Assembly: GCF_010730745.1 (NCBI RefSeq)
Contig: NZ_AP022615.1
Location: forward strand, 682,001 to 746,000
Source: Mycobacterium heidelbergense
GTDB taxonomy: Bacteria > Actinomycetota > Actinomycetes > Mycobacteriales > Mycobacteriaceae
Direction: 5' to 3'
Length of the DNA: 64,000 bases
Numbering within the stretch: the stretch's first letter is position 1; every line of letters begins with the position of its first letter. The position numbers and the translations under genes were made by a program. Below, piece by piece: positions 49,265 through 56,742 of this stretch. Under the pieces are notes generated by a model. The model had not been told where the DNA came from and ran no database searches. It saw nothing but the letters and a program-made list of their open reading frames with translations.

Positions 49265-50250
49265 CGCCGACCGGGGAACTGGCCGCCAAGCTGGCCGCGG
49301 TGCTGGCGCCGACGCTCGGCGGCACCGTCACGGTCGAGAACCTGCGCGCGCTGACCGGCGGCGCCAGCCGCGCCACGTGGGCGTTCGACGCCGTCACGGG
49401 CGGGCAGCGCCGCAAGCTGATCGCGCGCACCGGGCCGCCCGACGACGTGCACGCCGGCATGGAGCTCGAGGCCCGGGCCCAGGCCGCGGCCGCGGCGGCC
49501 GGCACGCCGGTCCCCCAAGTCCTGGTCGCGTCGGATTCCGTTGCTGCGCTGGGCAATCCGTTTCTGATCTGCGAGGAGATCGAGGGCGAGACCATCGTCC
49601 GGCGCATCCAACGTCAGCTCGACGCCACCGACGGGCACGCGGGCCGCACGAGGCTGCTGCGGCAGTGCGCGCAGGCGCTGGCCGCCATCCACCGGGCCGA
49701 CACGCGCGATCTCGGCCTGACCCGCGAGGACCAACTCGCGCAGTGGCGCGAGCGGCTCGACGCCATGGGCGATACCACCGCCACCTTCGAATGGGCGTTT
49801 CGCTGGCTCGCCGCCCACCGGCCACGGCCGTCGCCCACGGTCCTGGTGCACGGGGATTACCGGATGGGAAACCTCATCGTCGACGGGTCCGACCTGGCCG
49901 CAGTCCTCGACTGGGAGCTGGTGCACGTCGGCGAGGCGTGCGAAGACCTGGCCTGGTTCTGCATCCGGGCCTGGCGGTTCGGCGCCCCGGCCAGCCTGGG
50001 AGCCGGGGGACTCGGCAGCCTTGAGAGCTTCGTGCGGGCGTACGAACAGGCCAGCGCGACCACCGTCGACCGAGTGGCGTTTCACTGGTGGCTGGTGCTG
50101 GCCACGCTGCGTTGGGGTGTCATCTGCCGCCACCAGGCGGAGCGGCATTTGAGCGGTGAATTCCGCTCGGTGGAGCTGGCCACGATCGGCCGGCGCGTCT
50201 GCGAGACCGAGTGGGACCTGCTGGATCTGCTCGACGGGGCCCGCCCATGA
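49261..50250 (+). CDS. aminoglycoside phosphotransferase-like (APH/ACAD10-type) kinase
   Basis: 329 residues, kinase-like fold. Seen are TGGASRATWAF (about residues 31-41), the catalytic VLVHGDYRMGNLIVDGSDLA (about residues 195-214, H-G-D-x4-N) and AVLDWELVHVGEACEDLAWF (about residues 215-234, D-W-E metal site). In eukaryotes this domain is fused to acyl-CoA dehydrogenases (ACAD10/11), where it phosphorylates 4-hydroxyacyl-CoAs before dehydration. Adjacency to the dehydrogenase (4-base overlap) points to the same chemistry here, an inference from family knowledge. It should not be read as antibiotic resistance. Confidence 0.88.
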   Translation: MTPTGELAAKLAAVLAPTLGGTVTVENLRALTGGASRATWAFDAVTGGQRRKLIARTGPPDDVHAGMELEARAQAAAAAAGTPVPQVLVASDSVAALGNPFLICEEIEGETIVRRIQRQLDATDGHAGRTRLLRQCAQALAAIHRADTRDLGLTREDQLAQWRERLDAMGDTTATFEWAFRWLAAHRPRPSPTVLVHGDYRMGNLIVDGSDLAAVLDWELVHVGEACEDLAWFCIRAWRFGAPASLGAGGLGSLESFVRAYEQASATTVDRVAFHWWLVLATLRWGVICRHQAERHLSGEFRSVELATIGRRVCETEWDLLDLLDGARP

Positions 50251-50585
50251 TCGGCGCCTACGGCCGCCCGCTCGCGGCCGAGCTCGTGGCCGCGGTGGCC
50301 GAGTTCCTGGAAACCGATGTCCGGGCGGCGACCAGCGGGCAGGTCAACTTCCATGCCAGGGTGGCCGCCAACGCGTTGCGCATCGTCGAGCGCGAACTGC
50401 TCGACGAAAGCGAGGCGGAGTCCCGCGCGGCGCTGGCCGGATTGGGCTTCGCCGACGAGGACGGGCTCGCGGCCGCCATCCGGGCCGGCGAGATGGACGA
50501 CCGCGCCGACGAGGTCACCGCCTGCCTGCGCACGCTGGTGCGACACCGATTGGCGGTTGCCCACCCCGGATACGACAGCGAATAG
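50247..50585 (+). CDS. DUF6285 family protein
   Basis: 112 residues: PLAAELVAAVAEFLETDVRA, GQVNFHARVAANALRIVERE (about residues 35-54), ADEDGLAAAIRAGEMDDRAD and VRHRLAVAHPGYDSE. This is the small helical DUF6285 protein that usually follows the APH/ACAD pair in actinobacteria and proteobacteria, of unknown biochemical role, possibly an accessory to the kinase or dehydrogenase. ATG 50247 overlaps the preceding stop (ATGA). It ends the operon. Confidence 0.82.
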   Translation: MIGAYGRPLAAELVAAVAEFLETDVRAATSGQVNFHARVAANALRIVERELLDESEAESRAALAGLGFADEDGLAAAIRAGEMDDRADEVTACLRTLVRHRLAVAHPGYDSE

Positions 50586-50604
50586 CTCGGCGACGGCGTC
50601 TTAA

Positions 50605-52143
50605 TCAGCGGCGCGGCGCGCCGAACCACCGGCTCAACGCCGCCTCCAGATCCGTCCGCCGTTGGGAGACAACGTCGTCCGTCGCCCAGGCGACGTAGCC
50701 GTCGGGCCGAATCAGCATGGCCGCCGCGGGCGGCTCGGGCATCGACGCGGTGACGGCGTCGATGCGATCGGACCATCCGCGCGCAGCGGCCGCCGCGGCG
50801 CCGTCGGCCAGGTCGAGCAGGACCGCGCGCCCATCATGCAGCAGCGCGGCCACCCGGCGGCCGTCGTCGAATCTGAGGTCCGGGACCAGCCACCCGGCCA
50901 AGGGGTGGTCGTCGCCGACGTCATAGCGGACATCGGTGCCGGCGAGCAATTCGGCGATGTGCCCCGACACCTCGGGCATGGCGATCAGCTCGCCGAAAAG
51001 CTCTCGCAGGGCGGCGACTTCGGGTCCGGGCGACACGAGCGCGATCTGGGACATCGAGTGCATCATCACGCGCTGTCCCAGCGGCTTGCGTTCGGACTCG
51101 TAGGTGTCCAGGAGCCCCTCGGGCGCCCAGCCGTTGATCTCGGCGGCCAGTTTCCAGCCGAGGTTGAGGGTGTCCTGCAATCCCAGGTTCAGTCCCGGCC
51201 CGCCTATCGCGCTGTGGACGTGGGCCGCATCACCCAGCAACAGCACCCGCCCCGCGCGGTACCGGTCGGCCTGCCGGCTGTTCTGCCCGTCGATCCGGCG
51301 CAACGCGTGCGGGCCCGGCCCCTGGGGTTCGGCGAGCGGAACGTCGACGCCGAGGATGCGCTGCAGGCTTTTCCGCAGTTCGGCAATCGTCATCGGCCAG
51401 CTTTCGGCCGACGGACCGAATTCCATGGTGCCCAACAGCGCCGGCCCCGGCCCGAATTCGCCGAACACGACCATTCCGCGATCGAACCGGTTGTGCCCGT
51501 GGGAAATCCGGCCAAAGCCCGGGATCTGTAGGCTCCCGTCGGTGGCACGCAGACTCTCCGGGATCCGCACGTGCGCCAGCCGGGTCATCGTCGGCGACGT
51601 GGCACCCGGAAACCCGATTCCCACCGTCTTGCGCACGATGCTGCGGCCCCCGTCGGCGCCCACCAGGTAGTCGGTCTTGAGGGAATAGTCGCCATCGACG
51701 GAGCCGACCGTCAGGGTCACCGCATCGTCGCGCACGTCGAGCCCGGTGAGTTGATGGCCCCAGTGCACCTGCACGCCAAGCTCATTGGCCCGCTCGAGCA
51801 GCAGCCGCACCAGTCGCGGCTGGGGCATGAGCATGGCATACATCGGATTGGCCCGCGCGCCGGTGAAACTCAGCGACAGGTCCAGCGCCATCCCGGCGAA
51901 CATCCACGCGGGGACGGGCTGCGGTGGGCCGCCGTCGCCGCTGAACCTGTTGTACAAACCGCGCAGGTCCAGCATCCGAACCACCTGCCCGACAAGGCCG
52001 TTGGCCTTCGGCTCGGAACTGGGGCCGGGCAGCGCATCGAGCACGACAGGCCGGATTCCGGCCAACGCCAGCTCGCACGCCAGCATCAGCCCGTTGGGTC
52101 CCGCGCCGGCGATGACGACGGGACCGGTGGCCGGAGCGGTCAT
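50605..52143 (-). CDS. FAD-dependent monooxygenase (PHBH-type aromatic hydroxylase)
   Basis: 512 residues. Group A flavin monooxygenase that hydroxylates aromatic or polyketide substrates with NAD(P)H and O2. FAD motif VVIAGAGPNGLMLACELALA (about residues 9-28), the DG motif VGADGGRSIVRKTVGI (about residues 163-178) and GRVLLLGDAAHVHSAIGGPG (about residues 293-312, the GD motif), with a C-terminal thioredoxin-like domain. The substrate cannot be read from the sequence. Rifampicin monooxygenase is a relative, but that activity should not be assumed. Its start overlaps the TetR gene's stop by four bases on the same strand. Confidence 0.88.
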   Translation of the reverse strand: MTAPATGPVVIAGAGPNGLMLACELALAGIRPVVLDALPGPSSEPKANGLVGQVVRMLDLRGLYNRFSGDGGPPQPVPAWMFAGMALDLSLSFTGARANPMYAMLMPQPRLVRLLLERANELGVQVHWGHQLTGLDVRDDAVTLTVGSVDGDYSLKTDYLVGADGGRSIVRKTVGIGFPGATSPTMTRLAHVRIPESLRATDGSLQIPGFGRISHGHNRFDRGMVVFGEFGPGPALLGTMEFGPSAESWPMTIAELRKSLQRILGVDVPLAEPQGPGPHALRRIDGQNSRQADRYRAGRVLLLGDAAHVHSAIGGPGLNLGLQDTLNLGWKLAAEINGWAPEGLLDTYESERKPLGQRVMMHSMSQIALVSPGPEVAALRELFGELIAMPEVSGHIAELLAGTDVRYDVGDDHPLAGWLVPDLRFDDGRRVAALLHDGRAVLLDLADGAAAAAARGWSDRIDAVTASMPEPPAAAMLIRPDGYVAWATDDVVSQRRTDLEAALSRWFGAPRR

Positions 52144-52772
52144 GCTCGCACCCCCTGATCGTTGGGCGCCGGAAGCCCGGCGGCGGCGTCGGTGAGCGCT
52201 GCGCGCAGCAGCCTCGGGTAGGCAACCGGCGGGTCCGCGGTCGCGTAGATGTCCATGGTGGTCTCGACCACCGCGCGAATGACCGCCACCACCAACCGCG
52301 GATACATGTCGCGCTGAGGGTCGGTCCCGGTGCGCTCGGCGATGGCCGCGGCGAGGTCGTCGAACAGAACGCCCCGGGTCAGGGCGCTACGAACCTCGCT
52401 GTGCGCCAGCAGATTTCGAATTTCGGCCAGTCCGGCAGGGGTCGGCAGCGCGTTCTTGTCACCGGTCGCCTCGGCGAAATCCTCTTCGATTGGCCCGACA
52501 ACCGCCTCGATGATCGAGGTCCACAGCGCATCCCCGGCCGGGCGCTGGCGCAGTAGGGCGACGCCGCGGTGCAGGCGTTCGGTCTGCCGGTACACCAGCG
52601 CGTCGTACTTGGTGGCGAAGTAGTTGCTGAAGGTGCGCGCCGACACCCCGGCCAGCGCCGCGATGTCTTCGCGGGTGACGTTGTCCATGCCGCGATCCAG
52701 GGCCAGCCGCATAGCTGCGTCAGCCAACGCGCGACGGGTATCGGTCTTCTTGCGTTCCCGCAGCCCGGTCAT
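52140..52772 (-). CDS. TetR-family transcriptional regulator
   Basis: 210 residues: N-terminal helix-turn-helix LRERKKTDTRRALADAAMRL, NVTREDIAALAGVSARTFSN and YFATKYDALVYRQTERL (about residues 4-70), followed by a C-terminal helical ligand domain. ATG 52772 was chosen as the family start; the frame open to 53012 covers the neighbour in another frame. It lies between a monooxygenase gene and a methyltransferase gene, overlapping the former. The paired palindromes at 53714-53745, upstream of the operon, are the natural operator candidates. Confidence 0.87.
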   Translation of the reverse strand: MTGLRERKKTDTRRALADAAMRLALDRGMDNVTREDIAALAGVSARTFSNYFATKYDALVYRQTERLHRGVALLRQRPAGDALWTSIIEAVVGPIEEDFAEATGDKNALPTPAGLAEIRNLLAHSEVRSALTRGVLFDDLAAAIAERTGTDPQRDMYPRLVVAVIRAVVETTMDIYATADPPVAYPRLLRAALTDAAAGLPAPNDQGVRA

Positions 52773-52773
52773 G

Positions 52774-53673
52774 TCAGCGGCCCAGCATCGCGGTGAGGTA
52801 TCCCGGCCCGGCCACCGCGGCCAGTTCGTGATCCGGTGGCGCAAAGCCGTTGGCGGCGTAGGCATCCGCAATCGACAGCACCGAAACGCGCCAGCCGTGT
52901 GCGGACAGGTAATCCCGGGCGCTGGTGCGCTCGCCCGAGTAGAACAGTCCGGTGGCATCGATGTCGCTGCCGGCCCGGCGCGACCGTTCGGCGAGTTGCC
53001 TGGCCCAATCACCGCTCATGACCGCGGCATCGATGTCGTCGGTCGCCAGCCGGCTGCCCGGCGCCGACAGGGCGGCGATGCTGTCCAACAACCGATCCTG
53101 GGCATCCGGCGGCAGGTACATGAGCAGGCCCTCGGCGATCCAGGCCGCCGGCCGGGCCGGGTCGAATCCGTTGGCGCGCAGCGCTTCGGGCCAGTCGCCG
53201 CGCAGGTCGACGCTCACGGTGCGCCGCTCGGCGGTCGGCGCGGCTCCGAGGTCGGCGAGCGTGGCGGTCTTGAACTCGATGACCTGCGGCTGGTCTATTT
53301 CGAAGACCACGGTGCCGGCGGCCCAATCCAGCCGGTAGGCCCGGGTGTCCAGGCCGGAGGCCACGATGACCGCCTGGCGGATGCCCGCCCCGCCAGCCTC
53401 GATAAAGAAGTCATCGAAAAACCTGGTGCGCACCGCGATCCGCTCGCATATCCGACGCTTGTCCAGCCGTGGATCGGCGCCGAAATCCAGCGCGCCGTCG
53501 GCCATCCGGTTGCAGAAGTCCAGGCCGACCGCCTTGACCAGGGCGTCGGCGTACGGGTCGTTGATCAGCGGATCGGGTTGTTTGGTGGCCAGCGCCCGCC
53601 CGGCGGCCACCCACGTCGCCGTGCTACCCACGCCAGACGCCAGGTCCCAGGCGTCGTCGTCCGTTCGCGCCAT
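52774..53673 (-). CDS. SAM-dependent methyltransferase, LCMT/TIGR00027 family
   Basis: 299 residues of the large mycobacterial family of putative S-adenosylmethionine-dependent methyltransferases. Seen are WDLASGVGSTATWVAAGRAL (about residues 9-28), DPYADALVKAVG, AVIVASGLDTRAYRLDWAAG (SAM site, about residues 101-120), VFEIDQPQVIEFKTATLADL and AWIAEGLLMYLPPDAQDRLL (about residues 176-195). Start ATG 53673 has GGGAGAGAAG upstream; an in-frame start at 53694 is less likely. Members are abundant and mostly uncharacterised; some modify small metabolites. First gene of the operon with the TetR and monooxygenase genes. Confidence 0.9.
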   Translation of the reverse strand: MARTDDDAWDLASGVGSTATWVAAGRALATKQPDPLINDPYADALVKAVGLDFCNRMADGALDFGADPRLDKRRICERIAVRTRFFDDFFIEAGGAGIRQAVIVASGLDTRAYRLDWAAGTVVFEIDQPQVIEFKTATLADLGAAPTAERRTVSVDLRGDWPEALRANGFDPARPAAWIAEGLLMYLPPDAQDRLLDSIAALSAPGSRLATDDIDAAVMSGDWARQLAERSRRAGSDIDATGLFYSGERTSARDYLSAHGWRVSVLSIADAYAANGFAPPDHELAAVAGPGYLTAMLGR

Positions 53674-53713
53674 CTTCTCTCCCGACTCGACCACGTCGCC
53701 AGGGTATGCGATT

Positions 53714-53745
53714 GTTGCCTAGTAGGCAACTATGCCTATTAGGCA
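53714..53745 (+). promoter_or_regulatory. tandem palindromes, probable TetR operator
   Basis: GTTGCCTAGTAGGCAAC (53714-53730) and TGCCTATTAGGCA (53733-53745) share the core TGCCTA-N-TAGGCA and have centres 17 bases apart. They lie between the start of the methyltransferase-TetR-monooxygenase operon (53673, leftward) and yceI (53829, rightward). The TetR protein encoded two genes along is the likely ligand-responsive binder. Confidence 0.68.
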
Positions 53746-53828
53746 AGTCCACGGCTGGTGGTGTTCGACGGCGGGTCCATCGGCGGCTTCGATTAGCTTT
53801 AAGGGCGACCGAAACGGACGGAGTGACG

Positions 53829-54365
53829 ATGACGACTCTGGAAACTCTGCTGACCGATCCCGACATGTCCGGCGTATGGAGCCTGGTTCCGGATCGCTCG
53901 GCCATCACCTTCAAGGTCAAAAACATGTGGGGCCTGCTCAGCGTCAAGGGCCGCTTCACCGAGTTCGGCGGCGACGCGCAACTGACCGGCAACGGCGCGG
54001 TCTTCGGCCGAATCGACATCCGGGCCGCATCGATCAGCACCGGCATCGGCCGTCGCGATCAGCATCTGCGCTCGGCCGACTTCTTCGACGTCGAGCGCTT
54101 CGAAAAGATCGGCGTCGCCGTCACCGAGGTGCACCCGACCAAGGGCAAGGCGGCCGACCTCCGCGCCGAGTTCACCGTCAAAGGCATCACCGCGCCGCTG
54201 CCGCTGCCCGCCACGATCACCGCGCTCGATGACGGCTCGATCCAGATCTCGGGCGAAACCAAGGTCGATCGATCCCAATTCGATCTCGGGTGGAACCGGC
54301 TCGGCATGATGGGGGCCACGGTGACGGTGGCCGGGGACGTCGTCTTCGTTCGGGCGGCCCGGTAA
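53829..54365 (+). CDS. YceI-family lipocalin-like protein
   Basis: 178 residues. YceI proteins have a lipocalin-like beta barrel that binds isoprenoid-type lipids such as polyprenyl quinones. Seen are GVWSLVPDRSAITFKVKNMW (about residues 15-34), GLLSVKGRFTEFGGDA, RRDQHLRSADFFDVERFEKI (about residues 74-93), LRAEFTVKGITAPLPLPATI and DRSQFDLGWNRLGMMGATVT. No signal peptide is seen, so this is probably a cytosolic form. Start ATG 53829; GTG 53823 is possible. Divergent from the TetR operon and perhaps co-regulated through the palindromes. Confidence 0.85.
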   Translation: MTTLETLLTDPDMSGVWSLVPDRSAITFKVKNMWGLLSVKGRFTEFGGDAQLTGNGAVFGRIDIRAASISTGIGRRDQHLRSADFFDVERFEKIGVAVTEVHPTKGKAADLRAEFTVKGITAPLPLPATITALDDGSIQISGETKVDRSQFDLGWNRLGMMGATVTVAGDVVFVRAAR

Positions 54366-54394
54366 GGCCGGCGCGGCCCCAGTACCATCTGACC

Positions 54395-54796
54395 GTGCCC
54401 GACTCCAGCAAGGCCCTGCGGATCCTTGTCTACAGCGACAACGCCGAAACCCGCGAACAGGTGATGCGCGCGCTGGGCAAGCACCTGCATCCGGACCTGC
54501 CGGAGTTGAGCTACGTCGAAGTGGCGACCGGCCCCATGGTGATACGCACGATGGACGAGGGCGGCATCGACTTGGCCATCCTCGACGGGGAAGCCGCCCC
54601 GACCGGCGGCATGGGAATCGCCAAGCAGCTCAAAGACGAACTCGAGACGTGCCCGCCGATCGTGGTGCTCACCGGCCGCCGGGATGACGCGTGGCTGGCC
54701 AGCTGGTCGCGCGCCGAGGCCGCGGTGCCGCATCCCCTCGATCCCATCGAGCTGGGCCGCGCGGTGCTCGGTCTGCTCCGCACCCCCGCCCGCTAG
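54395..54796 (+). CDS. response-regulator receiver-domain protein (Rv3143-like)
   Basis: 133 residues, the exact length of M. tuberculosis Rv3143. A single receiver domain without an output domain: strand RILVYSDNAETREQVMRALG, LAILDGEAAPTGGMG with the phosphoacceptor-position Asp (about residue 63), PPIVVLTGRRDDAWLASWSR (about residues 88-107), PHPLDP. The Thr and the KP-type Lys positions are partly replaced (H-P), so classic phosphorelay is uncertain. TACCAT (54383-54388) lies six bases before GTG 54395, which suggests a leaderless transcript. Located immediately before the nuo operon, as in M. tuberculosis. Confidence 0.83.
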   Translation: MPDSSKALRILVYSDNAETREQVMRALGKHLHPDLPELSYVEVATGPMVIRTMDEGGIDLAILDGEAAPTGGMGIAKQLKDELETCPPIVVLTGRRDDAWLASWSRAEAAVPHPLDPIELGRAVLGLLRTPAR

Positions 54797-54979
54797 GTTC
54801 CACCGGCCGGGCCATCTGCGGCGATTGCCGTCCCCACCTGCGGTGACGCCGAAACGCCGGCCCCTGCCGCGCGATGGCGCCGTCGGCCTCGGCGCGCCGC
54901 CGCGATGCGCCCGGATGCCGCGACGTTAAAACCGGGCAAATAGCAGCACCCCGGGCACGTGCGCCGTGCGCAACGACGC

Positions 54980-55025
54980 TATGTTGAAAGTCACTGTGAC
55001 GGGCCACAGACCCGGTTCGTCACAG
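54980..55025 (+). promoter_or_regulatory. probable nuo operon promoter and leader hairpin
   Basis: TATGTT (54980-54985) matches the mycobacterial -10 TANNNT. Transcription would begin near 54992 and give about 106 bases of leader. CTGTGAC (54994-55000) and GTCACAG (55019-55025) can form a seven-pair stem around an 18-base loop. The 54797-55097 interval otherwise shows no gene. Confidence 0.4.
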
Positions 55026-55097
55026 CAGCCCGGGTTACCGCCTGGCCGCCCGCTGAGTTTGAGAAGGCGGCCACATTACGACGGATCATGGAGCGAA

Positions 55098-55475
55098 TTG
55101 AACGTCTACATACCCATCCTGGTGCTAGGCGCGATTGCCGCCGCCTTCGCCGTGGGCTCGGTGGCGATCGCGAGCCTGGTCGGCCCGTCGCGCTACAACA
55201 AGTCCAAACTGGCCGCCTACGAGTGCGGGATCGAGCCCACCGAAACGCCGGTGAGCGGCCCGCACGCGACGGCCGGGCAGCGGTTTCCGGTGAAGTACTA
55301 CCTGACCGCGATGCTGTTCATCGTCTTCGACATCGAGATCGTGTTCTTGTATCCCTGGGCGGTCAGCTACGACGCGTTGGGCACGTTCGCGCTGGTCGAG
55401 ATGGTGGTGTTCATGCTGACGGTCTTCGTGGCCTACGCCTACGTGTGGCGCCGCGGCGGCCTGACGTGGGATTGA
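55098..55475 (+). CDS. nuoA: NADH-quinone oxidoreductase subunit A
   Basis: 125 residues with three membrane helices (about residues 5-30, 62-85 and 90-113). Part of the proton-pumping membrane arm of complex I near the quinone site. The conserved loop KLAAYECGIEPTETPVSGPH (about residues 38-57) and VKYYLTAMLFIVFDIEIVFL (about residues 67-86) with its acidic D-I-E are typical. The start is TTG 55098 (MNVYIPILVLGA), with GGAG five to eight bases upstream. No ATG or GTG in frame fits the family length. First gene of the nuo operon. Confidence 0.94.
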   Translation: MNVYIPILVLGAIAAAFAVGSVAIASLVGPSRYNKSKLAAYECGIEPTETPVSGPHATAGQRFPVKYYLTAMLFIVFDIEIVFLYPWAVSYDALGTFALVEMVVFMLTVFVAYAYVWRRGGLTWD

Positions 55476-55483
55476 GGTAAGAC

Positions 55484-56038
55484 GTGGGCCTGGAAGAACA
55501 GCTGCCCGGTGGCATCCTGCTGTCGACCGTCGAGAAGGTGGCGGGCTACGTCCGCAAGAACTCGCTGTGGCCGGCGACGTTCGGGTTGGCCTGCTGCGCG
55601 ATCGAGATGATGGCCACCGCGGGCCCCAGGTTCGACATCGCACGGTTCGGCATGGAGCGGTTCTCGGCGACGCCCCGGCAGGCCGACCTGATGATCGTGG
55701 CCGGGCGGGTCAGCCAAAAGATGGCCCCGGTGCTGCGGCAGATCTACGACCAGATGGCCGAGCCGAAGTGGGTGCTGTCCATGGGCGTGTGCGCGTCGTC
55801 CGGCGGGATGTTCAACAACTACGCGATCGTGCAGGGCGTGGACCACGTCGTTCCGGTGGACATCTACCTGCCCGGCTGCCCGCCGCGCCCGGAGATGCTG
55901 CTCTACGCAATCCTCAAGCTGCACGAGAAGATTCAGGAAATGCCGCTGGGCGTCAACCGGGAACACGCCATCGCCGAGGCCGAGCAGGCGGCGCTGGCGG
56001 CCCGGCCCACGATCGAGATGCGCGGACTGCTGCGATGA
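55484..56038 (+). CDS. nuoB: NADH-quinone oxidoreductase subunit B
   Basis: 184 residues. Carries the terminal 4Fe-4S cluster N2 next to the quinone pocket. The tandem cysteines and ligands are clear: FGLACCAIEMMATAGPRFDI (about residues 31-50), MGVCASSGGMFNNYAIVQGV (about residues 98-117) and YLPGCPPRPEMLLYAILKLH. GTG 55484 starts eight bases after nuoA ends. The stop overlaps the nuoC ATG (ATGA). Confidence 0.96.
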   Translation: MGLEEQLPGGILLSTVEKVAGYVRKNSLWPATFGLACCAIEMMATAGPRFDIARFGMERFSATPRQADLMIVAGRVSQKMAPVLRQIYDQMAEPKWVLSMGVCASSGGMFNNYAIVQGVDHVVPVDIYLPGCPPRPEMLLYAILKLHEKIQEMPLGVNREHAIAEAEQAALAARPTIEMRGLLR

Positions 56039-56742
56039 GCTCACCCGACCAGGACCCGCGGGAAGCGATCGCCGGCCCCGACGAAGAGGTGATCGACGTT
56101 CGTCGCGGCATGTTCGGGGTCTCCGGCACCGGCGACACCTCCGGATACGGTCGGCTGGTCCGGGAGGTCACGCTGCCGGGCGGCAGCCCCCGCCCCTACG
56201 GCGGCTACTTCGACGACATCGCCGACCGGCTGGCCGAGGCGCTGCGGCGCGACGGCGTCGAATTCGACGATGCGATAGAGAAAGTCGTGGTCGACCGCGA
56301 CGAGCTGACCCTGCACGTCCGACGGGATCTGCTGCCGCGCGTCGCCCAGCGGCTGCGCGACGAACCGGACCTGCGCTTCGAGTTGTGCCTGGGCGTCAGC
56401 GGGGTGCACTACCCGCACGAGACCGGGCGGGAACTGCACGCCGTCTACCCGCTGCAGTCGATCACCCACGGCCGCCGCCTGCGGCTGGAAGTGGCCGCCC
56501 CGGACGGTGATCCGCACATCCCGTCGCTGTTCGCGATCTACCCGACCAACGACTGGCACGAGCGCGAGACCTATGACTTCTTCGGAATCGTCTTCGACGG
56601 CCATCCGTCGCTGACCAGAATCGAGATGCCCGACGACTGGCACGGGCATCCGCAACGCAAGGACTATCCGCTCGGCGGCATCCCGGTCGAATACAAGGGC
56701 GCGCAGATACCCCCACCCGACGAGCGCAGGGGCTATAACTGA
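56035..56742 (+). CDS. nuoC: NADH-quinone oxidoreductase subunit C
   Basis: 235 residues; peripheral-arm subunit next to NuoD and NuoB. The conserved C-terminal signature HIPSLFAIYPTNDWHERETY, DFFGIVFDGHPSLTRI and LPDDW-type PDDWHGHPQRKDYPLGGIPV (about residues 160-222) is intact. The N-terminal 60 residues are variable, as usual in actinobacteria. ATG 56035 overlaps the nuoB stop; its TGA shares one base with the nuoD ATG. Confidence 0.95.
   Translation: MSSPDQDPREAIAGPDEEVIDVRRGMFGVSGTGDTSGYGRLVREVTLPGGSPRPYGGYFDDIADRLAEALRRDGVEFDDAIEKVVVDRDELTLHVRRDLLPRVAQRLRDEPDLRFELCLGVSGVHYPHETGRELHAVYPLQSITHGRRLRLEVAAPDGDPHIPSLFAIYPTNDWHERETYDFFGIVFDGHPSLTRIEMPDDWHGHPQRKDYPLGGIPVEYKGAQIPPPDERRGYN

Noticed and set aside
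49261..50250. Antibiotic-resistance aminoglycoside phosphotransferase
   Set aside because: Operon partners (acyl-CoA dehydrogenase, DUF6285) place it in the ACAD10/11-like metabolic kinase group.
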